The position numbers were made by a program, and so were the translations under genes. The notes under the pieces were generated by a model. That model saw nothing but the letters and a program-made list of their open reading frames with translations, made no database searches and was not told where the DNA came from. Positions 29,465 to 38,042 of a stretch of DNA of 64,000 nucleotides are shown here, one piece after another; position 1 is the stretch's first letter, and each line of letters starts with the position of its first letter. This DNA comes from Asterella californica (lineage: Eukaryota > Streptophyta > Marchantiopsida > Marchantiales > Aytoniaceae). The DNA lies in contig JAYKYS010000037.1 in NCBI GenBank assembly GCA_036924285.1, positions 62,001-126,000 on the forward strand, read 5' to 3'.

Positions 29465-30734
29465 TATCTTATCTCGACGAATCGGACGATTGACTCGACT
29501 CATACTGGTCGAACAGAATAGTACATACAATCGTGAATCGGCATCAATGCAACACCTATTAATACATCTGCCGTATGCAGCACCTCATCTCACATCCGTG
29601 ACAATCTCATCATTCAGCCTACTTAAAATCGACTTACAGCCACTCATCTCATTGAGTCAACTTCATCAATTGCATTTAAGTGATTCATATAATGCAGAAG
29701 AAGCACAGGATCCTCTTGTGGATGCCGAAGAGGGGTCCGTGATTGAAACGACAATCAAACAGTTGACTCTACTTGCAACAAGTCCTGCATTTCGTTATCT
29801 GTCATCACTATCATATGATATCTCACGTTTTGTGCTCCGTCTTATATTCAATGATCCACAATGGATACAACTCGGATTTCAGTTTCCAACACTACATCAG
29901 TGCGGACAATTGGCATTCGATTCTGATGGCATCAATCGTATGCAACGATTACACAAACAGATGCCAAATCTGACTTCACTCTATTTTCGTGTAATTCAAG
30001 GTGTGGGAGTACCTGAGATCTATCGTTTTACTGAATTACGTTCACTTTCATTTGATACGATTCATATGATGGGAGGTGGACAACGCATACGACCATTATC
30101 GATCGTGCTGACAGAAGCACTGACACAGATGTGTTACGCTACTGCTGCATCCACATCCACATCCACATCCACATCCACTTCCACTTCCACTTCTAAACTT
30201 GAGCATCTTCAATTACCTCGCTCCTGTTATCCATCAAAGGATCAATTGATTCAAATACTCACCTGTCATCCTCAATTGACTTCATTAACATCTCATAGCG
30301 TTTCTTCACCAACTCAGAAAGTGTCAGCTTATCCAATTATTGATGTCCTACTCTCACTTGATCCTATTATGGCTCAACGAATCAAGTGTATTGAATTACA
30401 ACATTATGAAATCAATCAACTCCAGTTGTGGCAACTAGTACACCATTTATCATCACTTCAACGATTTTGTATGATTCAAATTGGATACATTGGGTTCACA
30501 TTCAGAGAACTTTGTGCAATGTTCAGTTTATCCACTGTATTACCACAATTGGAATATCTATCATTTCAAAATCAGCGAACTGGTAAAGGCGAAGTGAGTC
30601 ATCATTTCGTTTGGGAGAAGAAGAGACACGATCAGAAGGATCAATATGGAAATTCATTTCGTGTGGCTGCCACTGCATCGACTGCTCCAATCGTTCCTCC
30701 ACATCATCGTCGTCGGTATCGAACTAAATCCTGG
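26631..30734. repeat. Inverted repeat, left arm (4.1 kb)
   Basis: Pairs with 42739-46844 so that left plus right coordinate equals 73475 over almost the whole arm. Both encoded modules are identical in protein, and the microsatellites I compared (ATCC, CA, CAG) have identical lengths. The arm spans one first module, the divergent promoter and the other first module. It ends at 2A-coding segments on both sides. The only differences found are at the ends: divergence begins at 26630, and 2 bases are missing near 30711. Confidence 0.92.
28459..28907. promoter_or_regulatory. Divergent promoter of arrays B (left-arm copy)
   Basis: 449 bp between ATG 28458 (minus) and ATG 28908 (plus). Holds the conserved block (28547-28584), an ATCC repeat next to the minus start, a CA repeat at about 28580-28600, and a TTTATATAT stretch immediately before the minus ATG. 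Identical to 44568-45016. Confidence 0.65.
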
Positions 30735-30839
30735 GCCAGCAAGTTCAAGTTCAAGTTTGCATTTCACAACAAGAACGACAGCACAATCACTTTTCACGGA
30801 TGGTCTTATTCTCATCTTTTCGTATCTTCATGTCAATGA
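28908..30839 (+). CDS. Array B plus, module B1 (F-box/LRR), frame lost at the 2A junction
   Basis: From ATG 28908 (MQAAHVNTFSSLFNDGVHQILSFLSTKEWN; the upstream TTG at 28887 is not a likely start). It is identical for 601 codons to the first module of 38043-44567: F-box, a Glu run (29413-29464), LRRs, a Ser-Thr run (30150-30192), LPQLEYLSF and FVWEKKRHDQKD. At 30711 two bases present in the other copy (CT in CGTCTCGTC) are missing. Translation therefore leaves frame at the start of the motif and stops at 30839 after 43 unrelated codons. Without that loss, B1-B4 would be one reading frame. Confidence 0.8.
30712..30738 (+). other. 2A-like motif VGIELNPGP (B1/B2), out of frame with B1
   Basis: Intact motif in the frame of modules B2-B4, preceded by the 2-base loss. 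Confidence 0.8.
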
Positions 30840-33800
30840 ATTAGCACTCTCGGTCATACCAACATGTCAACAGTGGCGTACTGCAGCAAAAAGTGAACGT
30901 ACACGAATGGCGCCTTATCATGTAATTCTACCTGCAGATCGTCTTCTTCAGCTCGCATCCTCTCCTCTTCATCGTCACATCACTTCAGTCGTCGTATCAC
31001 ATCCTGATATTCCTGCACCAAATTATTCACGTGCTTCACATCGAACATCGTATCATTCGATCGAGGAATTTGTATCAACCGTAGTACAACAGCTGCCGCG
31101 ATTACAATCTTATTCAGCAAGAATCTATGCAGAGTGGGTACAAGCGAAAAGTAAGAAGCGTGGCAAATCCAGGTGGGCCGCCGCCTCTTCCTCAGGCTCA
31201 CAGACTGCTGCTTCCGACCTATCAACTGCTACTAACTTGAATACACTTGAATTTCACATCGATAGGGAGTTCGATTGTGATTGTGATACAATCGATCAGC
31301 TACTCAAGGCGATATCGAAGCTGCCTTCCTTAACGTCACTTTCATTACATGCACTCATGCCAGAATGTCACCTTGAGCCACTTGCTTCCTATCCTGTCCT
31401 CCAGCACTTGAAGATTCGTTATCCACGTTATCCTGATGATCCTCTTCCCATCTTGCATGCATTATCACACTGCCTTTCACTCGATAATGTTGATATTGGT
31501 GTCAATATCGATGTTGGTATGAATCGATTCCGTCAGGTGAATGCACTTGGATGGATGGAGAAAGCGATTCCAACAGGAATTACTTTTTGGAGCGTCAAAC
31601 AATGGAATATGAAGAATTGGGATTTTATTGGTGAAAGACCGTCGCTCACGAAGCCGGTTGGCTTGATGCAGCAAGTACATTCTGTACTTCCCTCGCTCAC
31701 ATCAATCACACTCAATTCCTATCGTGAATGTGATCTCCGCGCACTCCTCCATTTCACGCATCTTACCTCTGTCACACTGCTCTCATCACCGATGCATATC
31801 CGTACACCAGTGGAGGATTCATATTATATACCACAAGAACTTACTCCAGTGGCAGATGATCAAGTTGTCGATGCGATCGTTGAATCATGTCCACATATGA
31901 CACATCTGCATTATGATACGAGCCACGGTGGTATGGATTTCACAGCAACACAATGGCAGCGAATGTTGACATCATTACCGACACTGTCGGAACTTCAGAT
32001 CTCAGGCAGTTCTCTTGATCATATTCTCACTGATCTCATTGATTCGACACACCACAATCGCATTCGTTCGCTATCACTCAGTTTCTACAAGGGAAACTGT
32101 GATATCGAGGATCTGCGTCAATTCACCTCACTGCATCGACTCGTCCTGCGAGGATCCTTGCTTACTGCTACCACATTCGAAATTCGTTCCTTTTGTGACT
32201 CGATCTCTTCGCACTTTCCTCTGATGGAGTATTTCGAATACTCTGAGCGACAGGTACAGCGATTTCCTTCATCCATGGACGAAGCAACGAGCCGCACACC
32301 TCTAACGCGCAAGAAAGGTGATCCATCACTGTTCATTTATAGAAGGCTCAAACAAGCAGAAGTACATATTGATGCCACACCGCCGCAGCCTCATCTCGTT
32401 GGTATTGAGCTAAATCCAGGACCACCCAGGTCAAGTTCAAGTTCAAAGCGAACGCGAACGTCAAGGGGAGCAACAACAGCAACAGCTACGTCATGCTTCA
32501 CGGATGGTCTACTTCTTATCTTTTCGTATCTCCATTTGAATGAATTAGCACTATCGGTCGTACCAACATGCCGACAATGGCGTTCAGCATTTCAGAGTGA
32601 TCGCACTCCAGGTATGAATTCGGTAGGGCTACCTGCAGATCGTCTTCTTCAACTTGCATCATCTCCTCTTCATCGTTACATCATTTCAGTCGTCATCATT
32701 CAACATGATGTTGCTGAGCCGAGTTTCTTACATGCTTCACATCGAACATCGTATCATTCGATCGAGGAATTTGTATCGACTGTAAAACAACTGCCGAGAT
32801 TACAATTGTACACCGCGAGAATGTGTCAAGGGAGAGCGGAAGCGACGAAGAAAAACCAACACGCAAAGGATACATTCATGGCCGAATCAATCGTGCATCT
32901 CTCCTCTGCGACCAATTTAGCTACACTCGAATTTCACTTCGCTGTTGAATGTGATACGATCGAACGATTACTGAAGCTTCTTTCAAAACTTCCATCACTC
33001 ACCTCTCTCTCGCTTCATGTACTCCCATCGAACATCAGCCTCGAATCACTGATCCCATGCCCTTCTCTCACTCATATCAGTATTGTATGGAATCAGTTAT
33101 CTGTGGATGATTTTCTTCCGAGATTATGTGAGCTATCACGTCTACCTCATCTTCTTGATGTTTATCTCGAGGTGAAGTCACGATCAGGTAATAGTGCACT
33201 CGAATTGATCGAGACATGTATTCAAACAGAAATCATATTCCCGATGGTTCAGCAATGGAGTGGTGGGAGTTGGAATCTCGACAGACCAAGCAAACCACTT
33301 GATTTTATGGTACAAGTACATCGTGTACTTCCATCACTGACATCACTCGTGCTTTCTGGCTCTCGTGAATGCGACATTCGTTCGCTGATTCACTTCTCAC
33401 ATCTTACATCCATGTCTACTATTCCGCGATTCGGATTCGGCGGTGGTCGGACTGATTTTCTGACGACTGATCAAATCACTGATGCACTCATCACATCGTG
33501 TCCTCATCTGGCACGTCTGCACCTTCGCAGTAACTATGAAGTTAACTTTAGTCCAGGTAATTGGCAGAGGATCCTTCTCGAAATGTCAAATCTCACACAT
33601 CTTGAGTTTGATGAAGCTTCACGATTTTCCGTTGATCCTCTCGCACCTCTGATCGAATCGAAGCAGTACTCACGTATTCGCTCACTTTCTCTGATCGACT
33701 ATGACGGACATTATAAACTCGAGAATCTGCTTTCCTTTACATCTCTGCATCGATTATACCTCTGTGGATCAGTGTTCAGAGCAACTTCACACCAACTTCG

Positions 33801-35694
33801 TACCTTCCACAATTCGATTACATCACACTTTCCTGAAATGCAATATTTCGAACATTTGGAATGGGAAGACGTGCAATTTGATTCTCGATTGGCTGAAGCA
33901 AAAGTCTACAGCAGACAGAAGAAAGTTGATCCATTGTTGTTCGTTTACAAGAGACCGCAACAAAAAGAAGCAAATCATGCTATTGTTACACCATCACAAC
34001 CACGACTTGTTGGTATTGAACTCAATCCAGGACCACCGAGTTCAAGTTCAAGCTCAACAGCACCAACAGTTGTAAGAACAACACCACCAACAACAGCACA
34101 ATCGCTCTTTTCAGATGGTTTACTTCTTATCTTATCATACCTTCATTTAGATGAATTAACTCTTTCTATCCTGCCGTCATGTCAGCAATGGCGCTCTGTT
34201 GGTCTGAAGGATCGTGCACTTGTTCATGCTTCCCAACAATTGATTCTACCTTCTGATCGTCTTCTTCAATTTTCATTATCTCCTCTACACACTCATGTTA
34301 CTTCCGTGATTGTTAAACATCCACGCATCCCTTCACCAATTCCAACACATTCTCAACATCGCACATCGTATCATACGATAGATGAATTTGTGTGGACTGT
34401 ACAACGATTTCCGAGTTTACAGTCTTACGTTGCGAGAATCAACCAACGTGCACAACCTGCCAACAAGAAGCATGTGAAATCGAAAGAGGCAGGTCCTGTA
34501 TCAAGTTCGAACGCATTCATGGCTGAGTCATTAATTCATCTCTCTGCAGCTATTAACTTACATACACTCGAATTTCACTTGGATGCAATTGAAAGTAATA
34601 CGACCATGATCGAACGATTACTAAAGCTGACATCGAAGTTACCATCCCTAACATCCCTTTCGCTGCATTCCATCTCACCCAACATCACCCTTCAGTCCTT
34701 CACTTCATGTTCTTCCCTCACGGACTTGAGAATTGTCTGGTCTAAATCTTCTGATAATATCTTCCTACCACGGTTGCGTGACTTGTCACGTTTTCCTCAT
34801 CATCTTCGATTGGTTGATCTTGCACTTGGTGGCATTTCACGACCAAGCCCTCTTGATCTGATTGAGACTTGTATTGAAGCAGAAATTAGATTTCCGACCG
34901 TACAGAGATGGCAAACAGATCGTTGGTATCTTGACGATGAAAGACCAAGCAAACCTCTGGACTTTATGGTTCATGTACACGATATACTTCCATCATTGAC
35001 ATCTCTCAGACTACCCTCATGTCGTGAATGTGATCTTCGTTCTTTGATTCATTACAAGCATCTCACTTCCCTCTCATTGTCTGCATGTCCAATGAATAAT
35101 GCACGACTAAATGGGTATTTTGTACCAGACGAACCTGAATATTACGAAGAACAGGAGGAACAACTTCGACTAACAATGGATGAAGTCACCGATGCCTTAA
35201 TCGCATCATGTCCTCATCTGACACATTTGCATTATCCTGTCAGCAATGACGGCATCAACTTTACGACATCGAATTGGCAGCGAATTCTAACGCAACTATC
35301 AACTCTCACACAACTTGAAATCGAAGGAGATCCACCCACAGCCGCTGATCCTCTCACACTCCTAATCGAATCCAAGCAACACTTACGTATTCGTTCTCTT
35401 TCACTGAGTTGCTACAATGGACACTATAACATCGAGAATCTACGTTCATTTCCATGTCTACATCGATTGATACTTCGTGGATCTGTGTTGTGTGCAACAT
35501 CAGACGAGATTCTCACCTTCTGTGAGTCGATCTCATCACATTTTCATGAGATGGAATACTTCGAATACTCTGAGCATGAAGTGGTGCAACTAGATTCACG
35601 CATGGAGCAAGCAGCCGACCAGAAGCAATTCATGCTGTTGTCACACCACCGAAAGCGCGACTTGTTGGTATCGAACTTAATCCTGGTCCGATGA
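30712..35694 (+). CDS. Array B plus, modules B2-B4 (tandem F-box/LRR, 2A-like junctions)
   Basis: One open frame holds three closely related modules: B2 30739-32391, B3 32425-34002 and B4 34036 to about 35612. They are separated by HLVGIELNPGP (32392-32424) and RLVGIELNPGP (34003-34035). Each starts with a Ser/Thr-rich leader and a clearer F-box than elsewhere (FTDGLLLIFSYLHLNELALSVVPTCRQWRS), then DRLLQ, SPLH, HRTSYHSIEEFV and LRRs ending EYFEYSE. They are mutually more similar than to other modules, so they arose by tandem duplication. No proper start lies in this frame; the upstream ATG at 30646 is inside the B1 sequence. Near 35612 a deletion of about 50 bases loses the LLFVYKRP block and the frame. 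Confidence 0.78.
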   Translation, partial: VGIELNPGPASSSSSLHFTTRTTAQSLFTDGLILIFSYLHVNELALSVIPTCQQWRTAAKSERTRMAPYHVILPADRLLQLASSPLHRHITSVVVSHPDIPAPNYSRASHRTSYHSIEEFVSTVVQQLPRLQSYSARIYAEWVQAKSKKRGKSRWAAASSSGSQTAASDLSTATNLNTLEFHIDREFDCDCDTIDQLLKAISKLPSLTSLSLHALMPECHLEPLASYPVLQHLKIRYPRYPDDPLPILHALSHCLSLDNVDIGVNIDVGMNRFRQVNALGWMEKAIPTGITFWSVKQWNMKNWDFIGERPSLTKPVGLMQQVHSVLPSLTSITLNSYRECDLRALLHFTHLTSVTLLSSPMHIRTPVEDSYYIPQELTPVADDQVVDAIVESCPHMTHLHYDTSHGGMDFTATQWQRMLTSLPTLSELQISGSSLDHILTDLIDSTHHNRIRSLSLSFYKGNCDIEDLRQFTSLHRLVLRGSLLTATTFEIRSFCDSISSHFPLMEYFEYSERQVQRFPSSMDEATSRTPLTRKKGDPSLFIYRRLKQAEVHIDATPPQPHLVGIELNPGPPRSSSSSKRTRTSRGATTATATSCFTDGLLLIFSYLHLNELALSVVPTCRQWRSAFQSDRTPGMNSVGLPADRLLQLASSPLHRYIISVVIIQHDVAEPSFLHASHRTSYHSIEEFVSTVKQLPRLQLYTARMCQGRAEATKKNQHAKDTFMAESIVHLSSATNLATLEFHFAVECDTIERLLKLLSKLPSLTSLSLHVLPSNISLESLIPCPSLTHISIVWNQLSVDDFLPRLCELSRLPHLLDVYLEVKSRSGNSALELIETCIQTEIIFPMVQQWSGGSWNLDRPSKPLDFMVQVHRVLPSLTSLVLSGSRECDIRSLIHFSHLTSMSTIPRFGFGGGRTDFLTTDQITDALITSCPHLARLHLRSNYEVNFSPGNWQRILLEMSNLTHLEFDEASRFSVDPLAPLIESKQYSRIRSLSLIDYDGHYKLENLLSFTSLHRLYLCGSVFRATSHQLRTFHNSITSHFPEMQYFEHLEWEDVQFDSRLAEAKVYSRQKKVDPLLFVYKRPQQKEANHAIVTPSQPRLVGIELNPGPPSSSSSSTAPTVVRTTPPTTAQSLFSDGLLLILSYLHLDELTLSILPSCQQWRSVGLKDRALVHASQQLILPSDRLLQFSLSPLHTHVTSVIVKHPRIPSPIPTHSQHRTSYHTIDEFVWTVQRFPSLQSYVARINQRAQPANKKHVKSKEAGPVSSSNAFMAESLIHLSAAINLHTLEFHLDAIESNTTMIERLLKLTSKLPSLTSLSLHSISPNITLQSFTSCSSLTDLRIVWSKSSDNIFLPRLRDLSRFPHHLRLVDLALGGISRPSPLDLIETCIEAEIRFPTVQRWQTDRWYLDDERPSKPLDFMVHVHDILPSLTSLRLPSCRECDLRSLIHYKHLTSLSLSACPMNNARLNGYFVPDEPEYYEEQEEQLRLTMDEVTDALIASCPHLTHLHYPVSNDGINFTTSNWQRILTQLSTLTQLEIEGDPPTAADPLTLLIESKQHLRIRSLSLSCYNGHYNIENLRSFPCLHRLILRGSVLCATSDEILTFCESISSHFHEMEYFEYSEHEVVQLDSRMEQAADQKQFMLLSHHRKRDLLVSNLILVR
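32392..32424 (+). other. 2A-like motif HLVGIELNPGP (B2/B3)
   Basis: Intact motif, in frame on both sides. Confidence 0.85.
34003..34035 (+). other. 2A-like motif RLVGIELNPGP (B3/B4)
   Basis: Intact motif, in frame on both sides. Confidence 0.85.
35658..35690 (+). other. 2A-like motif RLVGIELNPGP (B4/B5)
   Basis: Intact motif in the frame of B5. Its last Pro is followed directly by ATG. Confidence 0.8.
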
Positions 35695-37283
35695 GTTCAA
35701 GTCCAAGTTCATTACTTTCCTCAGCATCGATATCGTCATCAGGAGCACAGAATCTGTTCAACGATGGTCTTCTTACAATCTTCTCGTATCTCCATCTTGC
35801 TGATATTGCCAAATCAGTGATTCGAGTCTGCCATTCATGGAATATCACTGCCCTGCGTGAGCCAAGTAGATCTATAATGTTCTTTCCTTCATCGAGTAAT
35901 TCAGTCATTTTCTCTCCTCTGCGCTATCACATATCATCAATCAGAAATGGTACTGTGCCATCTCATATTGTCCTCTCTCATCTCTCATCACTTCCATCAC
36001 TACAATCGTATGTTGCTTCGATCTGTGATGAACCATCAAGCATAATTCGTTCAAGTATGAATCTGATCAAATCATTATCCAGTCTTTGGTCTTTCAGGAG
36101 GAACATGAATCAAGTTTCACCTCCTGTTCTGCTCAGCTCCAGACTTCGTCGTCTTGATCTCGATCAACACGGCACAACCAATAACTTTCAAGTACTACTT
36201 GATACGATCGCACGGGGTGTACCATCCTTGCATCGACTTCATATCAAACAAGTATCACATCAATGTTCTTTCTCTGCGTTCAGTCAACATCAACAATTGC
36301 GCATCATTGAGCTTCGATTTCGCTCGACGAACGACAATTTCACTCAAGCTGACCTGATCAATCAACTCCGTCAACTCTCACATATTTCTCATCTGGAACA
36401 GCTCGTATATCGTTCATCCGCTTGTCAACTTGAACGATTCATGCAGATCTGTACCGATGAACAGATTGTCTTTCCACACCTCCATACCTTCTTAAAGCAT
36501 TATTATCGAACACGAATTGATCATGGAGATCATCTCATCCGTTTGAGTCATATTGCACCTCGACTTGCACATTGCTCGTTTGATATAGCCGCACTTCAAC
36601 AATTTCCACTCGTACGATCCATCGCACTTCACAATTCGGTTTATGTTCCTCTGCCGAATCATAGGGAGGTCATGACAGAGGCTCAACTTGTTCATACACT
36701 TGCCACATCGTATCCTCACTTGACGCATCTTCACATCAATTGGATGAAGATGAAACAAGCGAGAATCATCCTTGCAGCATCATGGTCTGCACTCTTTTTA
36801 GGATGTACAAATCTCACCAGTCTTTCCTTCGATGGAGGTGCACCATTCACAGATCCTGATCCGTCACTGCTACTCCCACACGCTGATCGAATCGAGTGTC
36901 TCCGATTGAATTTCGATTTGGAGGAACGATTTGATCTCTCACTTATGCGACATTTCACGAGAATAAGAAAATTAGTATTACACGGACCAATGTTTTATGA
37001 GTTGGAATCTGATTCGCAGATTCGAGTCAAATTCTCATCTTTCGCGATTTTATATGCTCGTGTTATCGATTACTTTGATTCTGTGGAAATAATGCCACAG
37101 CTCGATTATCTCGAGATTAAATCATATCCATCAGTCGAACCTGAATGTTGCACTCTCGATTGGGTGGAACCGCCAGTTGTGCATCAACAAGTTCGAGAAG
37201 GATTGCCTGCAGCTTTTCTGATACCATTCATCTATGATCGACACAACAAAAGAGCGTGTGCAAGAAGAAACTATCGCCAGTAG
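35691..37283 (+). CDS. Array B plus, module B5 (F-box/LRR)
   Basis: 530 residues from ATG 35691, the codon right after NPGP. The Ser-rich leader is followed by QNLFNDGLLTIFSYLHLADIAKSVIRVCHSWN (F-box, cited around residues 20-50), the SPLRYHISS block and LRRs, ending in a Pro/Arg tail and stop. It belongs to the DGLLTIFSYL subfamily. The frame differs from B2-B4, so it would be made only from its own ATG, by reinitiation, or from a version lacking the B4 deletion. A further degenerate motif lies just after it in another frame. Confidence 0.75.
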   Translation: MSSSPSSLLSSASISSSGAQNLFNDGLLTIFSYLHLADIAKSVIRVCHSWNITALREPSRSIMFFPSSSNSVIFSPLRYHISSIRNGTVPSHIVLSHLSSLPSLQSYVASICDEPSSIIRSSMNLIKSLSSLWSFRRNMNQVSPPVLLSSRLRRLDLDQHGTTNNFQVLLDTIARGVPSLHRLHIKQVSHQCSFSAFSQHQQLRIIELRFRSTNDNFTQADLINQLRQLSHISHLEQLVYRSSACQLERFMQICTDEQIVFPHLHTFLKHYYRTRIDHGDHLIRLSHIAPRLAHCSFDIAALQQFPLVRSIALHNSVYVPLPNHREVMTEAQLVHTLATSYPHLTHLHINWMKMKQARIILAASWSALFLGCTNLTSLSFDGGAPFTDPDPSLLLPHADRIECLRLNFDLEERFDLSLMRHFTRIRKLVLHGPMFYELESDSQIRVKFSSFAILYARVIDYFDSVEIMPQLDYLEIKSYPSVEPECCTLDWVEPPVVHQQVREGLPAAFLIPFIYDRHNKRACARRNYRQ

Positions 37284-37309
37284 CGGCACCAACCACACCA
37301 CCATCAGCT

Positions 37310-37342
37310 CCTCTTGTTGGGATCGAACTCAACCTAGGACCA
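37310..37342 (+). other. Degenerate 2A-like motif PLVGIELNLGP after B5
   Basis: NPGP has become NLGP, and the motif is out of frame with B5. It is followed by PPMSTAFMKR and a stop with no module. This looks like the decayed stump of a lost sixth module. Confidence 0.7.
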
Positions 37343-38042
37343 CCAATGAGCACTGCTTTCATGAAACGATCCTTCGTCGCGCGAGCTCTGCTGCTTCAAC
37401 TTGAAATGGGAACGTGACCTTCATTGTTTCACTCCTCACTCATCGCACACTCATCCCTCCGAGCCTTTATCACCATATCATCTCATCCTTTCCTCATCCT
37501 TATCTAGGTGGAGCAGGAGAAATTCGAAGAGGCGAGGACATTAATCTTGTGCTGTTTACCGTCAAGTCACTTCGGACAGCGTGAAAATTGGAATTAATTT
37601 CTAATTCATACACTTTTTCATACAGCCTAGTTCCAATATCCAACTAATTCATACATCTTGCGCGCCAAATTCACATAAATGACATTCCAACACCAAAACC
37701 CCCGCGAAAGCACGACGCGGTCCCGAAACCAAAAAGGAGCGCCCCAGATTACTTCAATTGGGACTATGACCTCGAACAAGGATTCGAACCCTTGATCCTG
37801 AGACAACTTGCCTTGCCTAAAAACTCAAAATTTTCAGGCAAAAATCGAAATTTCACAAAAATTTCAATGGGCGTTGCGGTTCTGCTGGCAATTAATTTCT
37901 ATTTTCATACAGCGAATTTCGTGTATGAAATATTCATACATGACCTAGAATTAATTTTGGTTGAAGTGACTTGGTTAGTACGGTACATGTTGGGATTAGA
38001 CCGCGCATGTATAAAAGTCTTATGTCGTGTTGGAATTCGAAT
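37343..38042. repeat. Intergenic with possible small nonautonomous element
   Basis: Inverted repeat CAAGTCACTTC (37563-37573) / GAAGTGACTTG (37963-37973), 389 bases apart, with TACCGT / ACGGTA just outside. Between them are five TTCATACA repeats and, on the minus strand, GGGTTCGAATCC near 37780-37793, which looks like a tRNA T-arm or polymerase III B box. No full tRNA can be folded. Could be a MITE or a tRNA-derived SINE. Confidence 0.35.

Noticed and set aside
30700..30740. Programmed ribosomal frameshift at the B1/B2 junction
   Set aside because: The duplicate copy is in frame with two extra bases, and there is no slippery heptamer. A deletion or assembly error explains it more simply.
35590..35660. 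Intron to restore the B4-B5 frame
   Set aside because: No GT-AG pair of the approximately 76-base size seen at 62089 fits; alignment with B3 shows a deletion instead.
37770..37800. tRNA gene on the minus strand
   Set aside because: A T-arm-like GGTTCGAATCC is present, but no matching acceptor strand (CCTCGAA would be needed upstream), D-arm or anticodon arm could be placed.
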